From assembly GCA_938042265.1 (NCBI GenBank), contig CALIRN010000304.1, forward strand, positions 1 to 15,720: a stretch of DNA of 15,720 nt, given 5' to 3'. The notes below the pieces were generated by a model. The model saw nothing but the letters and a program-made list of their open reading frames with translations. It did not search any database and was not told the DNA's origin. This DNA is from an uncultured Eubacteriaceae bacterium. GTDB taxonomy: Bacteria > Bacillota > Clostridia > Lachnospirales > CAG-274. The translations under genes were made by a program, and so were the position numbers. This document shows positions 6,957 to 14,078 of this stretch, piece by piece; position 1 is the first letter of the stretch, and each line of letters starts with the position of its first letter.

Positions 6957-7321
6957 ACTAAAGCCCTAAGGTCCTCCTCAGTCAGAGTTTTTGCGTCACC
7001 CCAGATACGCTCAAGATTATAAAAATCCCTGTCCTCTTTGTTGAAAAGGTGTACAACTATTTCGCCAAAGTCCAGCAAAAGCCAACTCTTTGTCTGCATA
7101 CCCTCCGAATGGTTAAGCTTATAGCCTGCCTTGAAAAGTGCTTCCTCAACTGTATCCGCCATAGCCTTAAGCTGATTTGGATTGTTGCCGCCGGCAATTA
7201 TAAAATAATCTGCCATGGGCGAAATTTCACCGATTTCAAGCACCTTTATATCTAATGCAAGCTTGTCGTCAAGTGCCTTGTAGGCCGCCTTAACGGCGGT
7301 TAAAATTTTGTTGTCAGTCAT
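6932..7321 (-). CDS. rsfS: Ribosomal silencing factor RsfS
   Basis: RsfS (formerly YbeB/Iojap) binds ribosomal protein uL14 on the 50S subunit and blocks subunit joining when nutrients are short. The 129-residue protein starts MTDNKILTAVKAAYKALDDK and contains the family features DIKVLEIGEISPMADYFIIA, GMQTKSWLLLDFGEIVVHLF and DFYNLERIWGDAK. The ATG at 7321 is chosen because AAGGAGGAT (7326-7334) lies just upstream; an upstream in-frame ATG at 7372 would run into the nadD end. It follows the nadD-yqeK gene by 19 bases, the conserved order in Firmicutes, so they are likely co-transcribed. The last dozen or so residues (EEDLRALVCGLKVLY) extend past the usual end and overlap the degraded transporter gene. 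Confidence 0.93.
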   Translation of the reverse strand: MTDNKILTAVKAAYKALDDKLALDIKVLEIGEISPMADYFIIAGGNNPNQLKAMADTVEEALFKAGYKLNHSEGMQTKSWLLLDFGEIVVHLFNKEDRDFYNLERIWGDAKTLTEEDLRALVCGLKVLY

Positions 7322-7340
7322 TATTATCCTCCTTAATATA

Positions 7341-8564
7341 TTAATTTTTCCCTGCATAATACATCGCGGCATTTAAGCTGAGCGGATGTATAAGCCTGTT
7401 CTTTTTGGTATTGTAATCTATTGTATGGTTAAGGGCAAAGTCCATAGCGGCGTCAAGGCTGCTGTAGGCAAGGGCCCGCATTTCCTCTATGCCGTCAAAG
7501 GGCTTGCGAGATGGCTCAAAAAAGTCTGCCAGATAAATTATTTTTTCCAGTGCAGACATTTCCTCCCGTCCTGTGGTATGGAAGCGTATTGCATTTAGAA
7601 TATCCTCATCCTCAATGCCGTATTCATTTTTGGCAATCTCTGCACCTAAAAAGCTGTGTATTAAATCAGGCTGAGATTTCAGCACCTCGTCAAGCTCAAC
7701 ACCGTATTGCCTGCAAAGCTCAAAGCTGCGCTCCTTACTTAAATCCTTTGCACAGTCGTGAAGGATACCTGCAATATAAGCCTTATCAGCATCAACATCA
7801 TATACTTCCGCAAGCCTGCGTGCCTCCTTGGCAACGCCCTTTGTGTGCAGAAATCTTTTTGGTGACAGCTCGTAGTGCAGTCTTTTTTTGATTGCGGATA
7901 AATCAAAGCCGGGAATATTAATACTTTTATCGGCATAAAGCCCCTCTTTGATAATGTATCCGCCTACAGCCGTCGGTATAAGATAGGATATGGTTTTGCC
8001 CGCAAAAACCCTGTTGCGTATATCCGTAGAGGAAATGGCGAGGGCAGGCACTTCAAGAAAGCGTATATCGGCGCCGTAGTTTTTCTCCAGCTCTTTAATA
8101 CTGTCCTTAAGGCTGTGCGCCTTGATACCGGGACGGGTAACGGCTATAAATTTGCATATTTTCATAAGCTCCTGCGGATTGCGCCAGGTAGGCAGCTCCT
8201 CAATGGCATCTGCTCCTGTTATAAAATAAATTTCGCAGTCCTTATCACACATAGCCTGTACAGCCTTTACCGTTTCAATGGTGTAGCACATACCCTGCTT
8301 GGCAGTTTCATATCCGGATACGCAGAAGTACGGATTGCCGGAGGTTGCAAGCACTGTCATAATATATCGTGTAAGGGCGTCAGTAATGCCTGTGCCCTGC
8401 TTGTGAGGCGGATTGCCCGTAGGCATAAATACAATACGCTCAATACCAAGCTCGTCCCTTGCCGCCTCTGCCGCTACCAGGTGCCCGTAATGTATGGGGT
8501 CAAAGGTGCCGCCCATAACGGCTATTTTTTTGTATCCATGTAAATTAAGAGTGTTGTTTTTCAT
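7341..8564 (-). CDS. nadD: Fused nicotinate-nucleotide adenylyltransferase (NadD) and YqeK-type HD hydrolase
   Basis: This 407-residue protein joins two enzymes that are separate adjacent genes in B. subtilis. Residues 12-200 are NadD, which adenylates nicotinate mononucleotide to deamido-NAD. It shows GGTFDPIHYGH at 18-28 with the HxGH nucleotidyl-transfer motif (H25, H28), PTGNPPHK near 48-55, and ISSTDIR at 177-183. Residues 222-407 are a YqeK-like HD domain, with H240, H269-D270 (GILHDCAKD), H303, H329 (RFHTTG) and D347 as probable metal ligands. YqeK proteins are symmetrical Ap4A hydrolases. The start is ATG at 8564 with AAGGA about 6 bases upstream and an extended -10 promoter about 40 bases further up. 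The gene is read together with rsfS. The HD half shows no damage, so both activities are expected. Confidence 0.93.
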   Translation of the reverse strand: MKNNTLNLHGYKKIAVMGGTFDPIHYGHLVAAEAARDELGIERIVFMPTGNPPHKQGTGITDALTRYIMTVLATSGNPYFCVSGYETAKQGMCYTIETVKAVQAMCDKDCEIYFITGADAIEELPTWRNPQELMKICKFIAVTRPGIKAHSLKDSIKELEKNYGADIRFLEVPALAISSTDIRNRVFAGKTISYLIPTAVGGYIIKEGLYADKSINIPGFDLSAIKKRLHYELSPKRFLHTKGVAKEARRLAEVYDVDADKAYIAGILHDCAKDLSKERSFELCRQYGVELDEVLKSQPDLIHSFLGAEIAKNEYGIEDEDILNAIRFHTTGREEMSALEKIIYLADFFEPSRKPFDGIEEMRALAYSSLDAAMDFALNHTIDYNTKKNRLIHPLSLNAAMYYAGKN

Positions 8565-8603
8565 AGCAGTCCTTTGCCTTGAGAAATTAGTGTTTATATA
8601 TTT

Positions 8604-8612
8604 ATTATATCA
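8604..8612 (-). promoter_or_regulatory. Extended -10 promoter for nadD-yqeK-rsfS
   Basis: The minus strand reads TGATATAAT (8604-8612), an extended -10 element (TG-N-TATAAT). No good -35 box is visible, which is common for extended -10 promoters. Transcription would start about 30 bases before the nadD start codon. Confidence 0.5.
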
Positions 8613-8780
8613 CATTATAACATACGTGGAGATTTATTTAAATGTTTATTTTTGTTTTTATTAAAAATAAAGGGGGATTGAAAAATTTTATTGATTGTTT
8701 GGTAATCTATGATTATTTTATATTATACATTAATAATTTTAGTTTGATGATTTTGAGGTTATATTTTATTATTATAAAAT

Positions 8781-8992
8781 ATTGCCGAGGGGGTAGGTTA
8801 TAGCTTATCGGAGCAAAAAGATGAGGTGGTGAAAGCAAAAAAGATATATTCATGGGGTATGACAATTGGATAAAAAACGGAAAGTGACCTGTAATTGCTA
8901 ATATGCTGTCGGGTAAAGAAATTGAAATGCCGTATTTTATACGAAGTTCTTACTATAGTGACATTAAGGGTATGTATTTAATTGGGATATAA
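8781..8992 (+). other. Possible decayed coding remnant in the 700-base gap between nadD and the glycosylase gene
   Basis: Two short plus-strand stretches look coding-like but are broken. 8781-8873 reads IAEGVGYSLSEQKDEVVKAK then KIYSWGMTIG and a TAA. 8888-8992, in another frame, includes VIANMLSGKEIEMPYFIRSS then YYSDIKGMYLIGI and a TAA. Further pieces up to about 9055 change frame again. No family is recognised. Base composition rises from very AT-rich (8620-8780) to more gene-like here, which supports a remnant, but chance open segments are possible. Nothing else is seen in 8620-8780 or 9000-9085. Confidence 0.3.
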
Positions 8993-9088
8993 GGGTTAAG
9001 GACGGTATTAACCTGTCAAATGTAAGGTATACCCGTAACCGTAACGACTGATGAGCTTGCAGATTTTTCCCAAACAAAAAACTGCATT

Positions 9089-9120
9089 ACACCACTGGGG
9101 TAGGGGTGTTTTGCTTTGGT
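9089..9120 (+). terminator. Weak terminator-like hairpin
   Basis: ACACC (9089-9093) pairs with GGTGT (9105-9109) and is followed by the T-rich stretch TTTGCTTTGG. The stem is short, and it may end transcription of the decayed region to its left. Confidence 0.35.
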
Positions 9121-9164
9121 TTTATGGACTATTTGATAGTAATTCGCTTGTTTAGGCATGATTT

Positions 9165-9195
9165 AACCCCATATCCGGATTGGATATGGGGTTTT
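9165..9195. terminator. Perfect 12-bp hairpin, probable terminator
   Basis: AACCCCATATCC (9165-9176) pairs perfectly with GGATATGGGGTT (9182-9193) around GGATT. On the plus strand the stem runs into TTTTGCT; on the minus strand it ends in GGGGTTAAAT. It lies downstream of the minus-strand glycosylase gene, so it could end that transcript or one from the left. Confidence 0.6.
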
Positions 9196-9264
9196 GCTAC
9201 AAACTGCGAGGTCGGTTTTTAACTGACATCGTATTTTTGTGTAAAATAAACGACTTTTGCGGCT

Positions 9265-9846
9265 TTACAAATAAAATCTCCAGGGATAATCCGCTGCTTC
9301 CTCTGCATAGTCTATATTAATTCTCTTTCCTGTTTTTATGTTTTTGGGAGCGTCGTCTTTTATTATGTAAAGGGTGTCTCCCGTCAGGTCAATGCCGTTT
9401 AAGGCTCTGTTAATACCCAGTGCAAGGCACAGTTTTCCGGGACCGTTGGCAAAATTTTTAAGCTGATATTTGCTAAGCTTCCTGTATGGTCTGCCGTATC
9501 GCATAAGGGATAAACCGTCAAAATCCCCTAAAGGCTCGCCGCCCCTTATAAGCACCGCACAGGGGTTATTCTCCCCTTCGGTTACGGCATTAAGGCAGTT
9601 ATACATACCGTAGATAAGATAAACATAAGCAAAGCCGCCTTGCCTGTACATTATTTCAGTACGCCCCGTCCGCCTGTTGCCGTAGCTGTGGCATGCCTTG
9701 TCCGTAATACCACAGTAGCCTTCGGTTTCGGTGATACGCATTTCAAGCCTTTTGCCGCCGGTAATATGTACTATACGGCAACCAAGCAGCTCCCTTGCAA
9801 CGGTCAATGTATCTCTGAGGTAAAAGGACTTATCAAGCTTCGTCAT
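9265..9846 (-). CDS. 3-methyladenine DNA glycosylase (AAG/MPG family)
   Basis: This monofunctional glycosylase removes alkylated purines such as 3-methyladenine and hypoxanthine from DNA, leaving abasic sites for base excision repair. At 193 residues it is normal length for the bacterial family. RITETEGYCGITDKACHSYG (38-57) contains E42, aligning with the catalytic glutamate of human AAG. FAYVYLIYGMYNCLNAVTE (72-90) is the conserved core that includes the intercalation region, followed by VLIRGGEP and the C-terminal FANGPGKLCLALGINRALNG. The start at 9846 overlaps the end of the upstream isomerase-like gene by 14 bases, so the two are translationally coupled in one operon. No frame damage is seen. 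Confidence 0.93.
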   Translation of the reverse strand: MTKLDKSFYLRDTLTVARELLGCRIVHITGGKRLEMRITETEGYCGITDKACHSYGNRRTGRTEIMYRQGGFAYVYLIYGMYNCLNAVTEGENNPCAVLIRGGEPLGDFDGLSLMRYGRPYRKLSKYQLKNFANGPGKLCLALGINRALNGIDLTGDTLYIIKDDAPKNIKTGKRINIDYAEEAADYPWRFYL

Positions 9847-10675
9847 AAATCTTACTTAAAAATTCACAGTCACTGTGGTAGCGCTGTTCATTGGAGTTTT
9901 CAATAAGCATGGTAATATGGGGCTTTTTTGCCTTAAGGTGCTTAAAGAGAGGCGCATAGTTGAAAAGTCCTTCGCCTACCTGCTCAAAGGCAACATCGCC
10001 GTTTTCATCAAGCTTAAAGTCCTTTATGTGCATAACGCTTACTCTGTCGCCGTAGTAGTCAAATACTTTGTCAATAACCCGCTCCTGATCCTTATAGTTG
10101 TTTCTGTCAAGAAGGTTAACGGGATCAAGGATAACCTCAACGTTAGGTGAGTCAATATCTCTTAAAAAGCGCAGCATCATTTCAGGTGAGTAAAGGGTAT
10201 GGGTAGCAACGCCCTCAACACCTACAATTACCCCCAGCTTTTCCGCAGCGGCAACAATCTCGCGCATACTTTTTAAAAGCAGCTGATAAGCGCCCTCGGT
10301 GTATGTACCCGGTACAATTTTAAAGTTGGGGTCAAGCCTGCCTGTTTCAGTCCCTACCATATCGGCGCCGAGCATACGCGCATATTTTAAATGCTCAATA
10401 AAGGTGGCAACAGCCTCCTGTCTTTTTGACTCAATGGGATTGGTAGGGTTAATGTAGCAGCCAAGCACCGCAACATGTATATTGTTTTGATTAAGTCTTT
10501 TTGAAATATAGTGTGCAAGTCCGGGGTTATAGTTGCCAAGTGTAAAATCAATATCCGAAATGGATTTTTTAAATGCAAGCTGTACCAAATCAATGTTGTT
10601 TGCTTTAACCTTATCAAGAAAGTCGTTAAAGCATTGCTTGCCGCCCAGGTCGTGTCCTCTCATACCAAAGCTCAT
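9833..10675 (-). CDS. Sugar phosphate isomerase/epimerase family protein (xylose isomerase-like TIM barrel)
   Basis: The 280-residue protein belongs to the AP endonuclease 2/xylose isomerase-like superfamily. The four metal ligands typical of the sugar epimerases and isomerases are visible at the ends of barrel strands: E154 (VGVEGVA), D184 (VILDPVN), H216 (VMHIKDF) and E259 (MLIENS). The pattern ADMVGTETGR near 104-113 is also family-like. Endonuclease IV would need about nine ligands, which are not apparent, so a carbohydrate role is more likely than DNA repair; the substrate is unknown. The start is ATG at 10675 with GAGGTGAT upstream and a good promoter at 10705-10734. Its last 14 bases overlap the glycosylase gene. 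The protein is probably soluble, with no signal sequence. Confidence 0.85.
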   Translation of the reverse strand: MSFGMRGHDLGGKQCFNDFLDKVKANNIDLVQLAFKKSISDIDFTLGNYNPGLAHYISKRLNQNNIHVAVLGCYINPTNPIESKRQEAVATFIEHLKYARMLGADMVGTETGRLDPNFKIVPGTYTEGAYQLLLKSMREIVAAAEKLGVIVGVEGVATHTLYSPEMMLRFLRDIDSPNVEVILDPVNLLDRNNYKDQERVIDKVFDYYGDRVSVMHIKDFKLDENGDVAFEQVGEGLFNYAPLFKHLKAKKPHITMLIENSNEQRYHSDCEFLSKIYDEA

Positions 10676-10704
10676 AATATCACCTCGTAGATAATTTTCT
10701 TCTA

Positions 10705-10734
10705 ATTATATCATATAAGGCAGGGTATCTTCAA
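10705..10734 (-). promoter_or_regulatory. Promoter for the isomerase-glycosylase operon
   Basis: The minus strand has TTGAAG (10729-10734), an 18-base spacer ending in TGA, and a perfect TATAAT (10705-10710). It is thus also an extended -10 element, like the nadD promoter. Confidence 0.65.
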
Positions 10735-10778
10735 GAGAATTGCTTATTAAAATCAGTAATATTTTTGTTATTTTATTA

Positions 10779-10807
10779 TTGCGTATAACCATAAAATTTG
10801 TTATTAT
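10779..10807 (+). promoter_or_regulatory. Predicted promoter of the purine cluster
   Basis: TTGCGT (10779-10784), a 17-base spacer and TATTAT (10802-10807) lie about 55 bases before purC. The leader is too short and too AT-rich to hold a guanine-type purine riboswitch, and none of its conserved core is visible. Confidence 0.45.
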
Positions 10808-10862
10808 ATAAATGTATGATTATGTTTAAGAATTTATGATAAATAAAAGTGAGGTCTTAATA

Positions 10863-11579
10863 ATGGAAAAGCAAAAACTGTTATATGAGGGTAAGGCAAA
10901 AAAGGTATATTCCACCAATGACAGTGCACTTTGTATTTTTGAATATAAGGATGACGCTACTGCATTTAACGGGCAGAAAAAGGGCTCCTTTGAGGGTAAA
11001 GGCGTCATTAATAACCGTATGGCTAACTTTATTTTCAGACTGCTTGAAAAGGACGGGGTTAAAACTCATCTGGTTGAGGAGCTTAACGACAGAGATACTC
11101 TTGTAAAAAAGGTGGATATTATTCCCCTTGAGGTTATTGTAAGAAATGTTGCGGCAGGCTCTTTTTCAAAGCGCTACGGTGTTGAGGAGGGTACTCCCTT
11201 TACTGCGCCTACACTCGAGTTCAGCTATAAAAACGATGAGCTGGGGGACCCCCTTATCAATGACTATCAGGCAATAGCTCTCGGTATTACCAATAGGGAG
11301 GAAATTGAGGAAATATCAAAAATTGCATTTGCGGTTAATGAAAGTCTTAAGAAAATATTTATCAATATCGGTATTAAGCTTATCGATTTTAAGATTGAGC
11401 TTGGCAAAACCGTTGACGGTGAAATTGTGCTTGCTGATGAAATCAGCCCCGATACCTGCCGACTTTGGGATGCTGAAACCAACAAAAAGCTTGACAAGGA
11501 CCGTTTCAGACGTGACCTTGGAGAGTTCAGCGAGGTTTATCACGAGGTTTGGGCAAGACTGACGGACTTCTACAAATGA
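10863..11579 (+). CDS. purC: Phosphoribosylaminoimidazole-succinocarboxamide synthase (SAICAR synthetase)
   Basis: PurC joins aspartate to CAIR using ATP, step eight of IMP synthesis. The 238-residue protein has the N-terminal KLLYEGKAKKVYSTND with its glycine-rich ATP-binding turn. The signature VDIIPLEVIVRNVAAGSFSK lies near 83-102, and LIDFKIELG plus LADEISPDTCRLWD are in the C-terminal half. The start is ATG at 10863, with GAGG 8 bases before it; an upstream in-frame ATG at 10836 lacks a ribosome binding site and would add nine residues not usual for the family. It is the first gene of the plus-strand cluster, with the SLH-protein gene starting 15 bases after its stop. The length is normal and the frame is intact. 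Confidence 0.96.
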   Translation: MEKQKLLYEGKAKKVYSTNDSALCIFEYKDDATAFNGQKKGSFEGKGVINNRMANFIFRLLEKDGVKTHLVEELNDRDTLVKKVDIIPLEVIVRNVAAGSFSKRYGVEEGTPFTAPTLEFSYKNDELGDPLINDYQAIALGITNREEIEEISKIAFAVNESLKKIFINIGIKLIDFKIELGKTVDGEIVLADEISPDTCRLWDAETNKKLDKDRFRRDLGEFSEVYHEVWARLTDFYK

Positions 11580-11594
11580 AAGTGAGTGTTTTGT

Positions 11595-12629
11595 ATGAAA
11601 ATTAAAGGAGCAATTTCGCTTGCCCTTAGTACCTTTATTGCTATGACCTCCGCACTTGTCGCCTTTGGTGATGAAAGTAATTTAACAAAGGTCAAAGTGC
11701 CTTACTCTGACGATATTTATATAGTGAGCAATCCCGATGGTGAGCGCGTCGGTCATCCCAATACGGGTACACAATACCTAGAGGATAATAACAGTAACCG
11801 TCTTACAGGGGACTATATGTATATAACACCGCTTTCAGCTAAAAACGGACTTTATCAGGTAAGTATACCCGCAGGTCATTCCGATTGCTGGCAGGGTGTT
11901 ATCCGTCTTACAGATGATGGTGTTGTGACCTATCAAGAGCCGGGTATGGATTGGTATCATTGTATTGAAAAGGACGATATGGCAATTTATTTCTCTATTT
12001 ATAATCGTGAGTATGGCAAACCGCTGGATTATTATGATGTCAACGGTGAGCTGATAGAAAATTTGGGCGTGTATGCCAAGGCTAACGGCATAAGCCTTGA
12101 AAGGTCAGATTGGGCAGAGGATGCTGTAAAATATGCGTGGGATGGCAATTTTATGCCGCCAACCATCGGCTATAACTACAGAAAAATTATCACAAGAAAG
12201 GAATTTTGTACCCTTGCGGTGATGCTTGCAGACAGAGGGAAAACTGAGATAAAAAATTGCACCTCTCCCTATACGGATGTTGATGATTATTATGTTTCTT
12301 TGGCAAGTGCCTATGGCATTGTAAGCGGTGTCGGCGACGGCAAATTTGAGCCTGACAGAGCCATTACAAGACAGGAGGCGGCTGTCCTGCTTTGCAACCT
12401 TGCAGACTATATCGGAAATTCTTACGATACAGAGCAAAGGTCAAGGTTCAATGATGACAGCTCTATTGCCCCTTGGGCAAAGGAAAGCGTATATAAAATA
12501 TGCGGCACAAAGAGCGAAACGGGCACGTATGTAATGGAGGGTGTGGGAAGCAACAGCTTTTCACCGCTTACAGGCTACACAAGGGAGCAGGCTATTGTTA
12601 CGGTCTACAGGCTTGCATATCAAAATTAA
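11595..12629 (+). CDS. Secreted protein with C-terminal SLH (S-layer homology) domains
   Basis: This 344-residue predicted surface protein begins with a signal peptide (MKIKGAISLALSTFIAMTSA, cleavage probable near AFG-DES). The N-terminal half, about residues 28-165, resembles no family I know. It is rich in Asp, Tyr and Gly and probably beta-structured. The C-terminal half carries three SLH-like units. The first runs from WAEDAVKYAWDGNF through ITRKEFCTLAVMLADR. The second is the clearest: SPYTDVDDYYVSLASAYGIV, GDGKFEPDRAITRQEAAVLL. The third runs from PWAKESVYKICG to YTREQAIVTVYRLA. Such domains normally anchor proteins to pyruvylated cell-wall polymers. ATG 11595 is preferred over GTG 11586 because the GTGAG-like ribosome binding site and the signal peptide fit better. 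It sits between purC and purF on the same strand, with no evident terminator on either side, so it is probably co-transcribed with purine genes, which is unexpected. Confidence 0.85.
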   Translation: MKIKGAISLALSTFIAMTSALVAFGDESNLTKVKVPYSDDIYIVSNPDGERVGHPNTGTQYLEDNNSNRLTGDYMYITPLSAKNGLYQVSIPAGHSDCWQGVIRLTDDGVVTYQEPGMDWYHCIEKDDMAIYFSIYNREYGKPLDYYDVNGELIENLGVYAKANGISLERSDWAEDAVKYAWDGNFMPPTIGYNYRKIITRKEFCTLAVMLADRGKTEIKNCTSPYTDVDDYYVSLASAYGIVSGVGDGKFEPDRAITRQEAAVLLCNLADYIGNSYDTEQRSRFNDDSSIAPWAKESVYKICGTKSETGTYVMEGVGSNSFSPLTGYTREQAIVTVYRLAYQN

Positions 12630-12685
12630 ATTACAGAAGCATTTGATTTTTAAAATATTTCTTTTTAAACCAAAAGGAGGACGTT

Positions 12686-14062
12686 ATGTCTAAATTACAT
12701 GAGGAATGTGGAGTTTTTGGTATATGGGACCCTGAGGGCAACCCCGCAAACACTACCTATTACGGTCTTGTGGCTCTCCAGCACAGAGGTCAGGAGGGTG
12801 CAGGCATTGCGGTAAACAGAGACAGAGAGATTTACCAGTACAAGGATACAGGTCTTGCAAACGAGGTATTCAATGAGGAAATCCTGTCCAAGCTTAAGGG
12901 CAGAATGGCAATAGGTCATGTACGCTATTCAACTGCAGGCGGCTCTGCAAGAGAGAATGTTCAGCCTCTTGTATTAAGATATATAAAGGGGACTCTTGCA
13001 ATAAGCCATAACGGTAATATTACCAATGTTGCCGAGCTTAAAAAAGAGCTTGAGTACAGCGGTGCCATTTTTCAGACTACGGCAGATACGGAGGTTATCG
13101 CTTATCTTATTGCCAAGGAGAGAATTAACTGTGGCTCCATTGAGGAGGCTGTAAAAAATGCCATGAAGAAGCTTAAGGGCGCCTTTTCTCTGTTGGTAAT
13201 GAGCCCTAACAAGCTTATTGCCGCAAGAGATCCATGGGGCTTCCGTCCTCTTTGCATCGGTAAGAGGGAAAAGGCAATCATTTTTTCCAGTGAAACCTGT
13301 GCTCTTGATTCGATAGATGCAGAGCTTGTAAGAGATATGCGCCCCGGCGAGATTATTACCATTGAGGACGGTGAAATGCGCAGTGATACGGAGCTTTGCG
13401 GAGGACCTTCAAGCCTTTGCATATTTGAGCATATTTATTTTGCACGCCCCGACAGCTTTATTGATGGCGAGGTTGTGCATGAGTGCCGCAAAAGAGCAGG
13501 CGCATTTCTTGCTCAGCAGGCGCCTGTGAATGCAGATATAGTTATCGGCGTGCCAGACAGCGGTCTTTCCGCGGCGCAGGGCTATGCCGAGTACAGCGGT
13601 ATTCCTGAGGATACCGGCTTTATTAAAAACAAGTATATAGCACGTACCTTTATCAAGCCTACCCAGGACTCAAGAGAAACAGCCGTTAAAATGAAGCTTA
13701 ATGTTTTGAAGAGCGTTGTTGCGGGCAAAAGAGTTATTATGGTTGATGACAGTATTGTAAGAGGTACCACCAGCGGGCGTATTGTAAAAATGCTGAGAGA
13801 GGCGGGCGCCAAGGAGGTTCATGTGAGAATAAGCTCCCCTGCCTTTACCTGGCCATGCTTTTTTGGCGTTGATATTCCAAACAGGGATCAGCTTATTGCA
13901 AATCAGCACACCGTTGAGGAAACAAGACAGATGATAAATGCTGATTCTCTTGAGTATTTAAACCTTGAAAATCTGCATAAGATTGCCCCTGCAAGCAATT
14001 TAGGCTTCTGTGATGCCTGCTTTACGGGCAAATACCCTGTTGATGTTGAACATTTACTTTAA
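12686..14062 (+). CDS. purF: Amidophosphoribosyltransferase (glutamine PRPP amidotransferase)
   Basis: PurF makes phosphoribosylamine from PRPP and glutamine, the first committed step of purine synthesis. The 458-residue protein is the B. subtilis type. A seven-residue propeptide (MSKLHEE) precedes the nucleophile C8 (ECGVFGIWDPEG), which is exposed by autoprocessing. The glutaminase domain includes LQHRGQEGAGI (31-41) and GHVRYSTAG (77-85). The PRPP-binding loop VIMVDDSIVRGTTSGR is at 350-365. Four cysteines, C245, C391 (WPCFFG), C442 and C445 (FCDAC), match the positions that bind the 4Fe-4S cluster in the B. subtilis enzyme, giving oxygen sensitivity that fits an anaerobe. A strong AAAGGAGGA ribosome binding site precedes the start. 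purB follows after 16 bases, and its ribosome binding site overlaps the purF stop codon. Confidence 0.97.
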   Translation: MSKLHEECGVFGIWDPEGNPANTTYYGLVALQHRGQEGAGIAVNRDREIYQYKDTGLANEVFNEEILSKLKGRMAIGHVRYSTAGGSARENVQPLVLRYIKGTLAISHNGNITNVAELKKELEYSGAIFQTTADTEVIAYLIAKERINCGSIEEAVKNAMKKLKGAFSLLVMSPNKLIAARDPWGFRPLCIGKREKAIIFSSETCALDSIDAELVRDMRPGEIITIEDGEMRSDTELCGGPSSLCIFEHIYFARPDSFIDGEVVHECRKRAGAFLAQQAPVNADIVIGVPDSGLSAAQGYAEYSGIPEDTGFIKNKYIARTFIKPTQDSRETAVKMKLNVLKSVVAGKRVIMVDDSIVRGTTSGRIVKMLREAGAKEVHVRISSPAFTWPCFFGVDIPNRDQLIANQHTVEETRQMINADSLEYLNLENLHKIAPASNLGFCDACFTGKYPVDVEHLL

Positions 14063-14078
14063 GGAGGATATACCCACT

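Noticed and set aside
10808..10862. Purine riboswitch in the purC leader
   Set aside because: The leader is only about 50 nt, AT-rich, and lacks the conserved loops and three-way junction.
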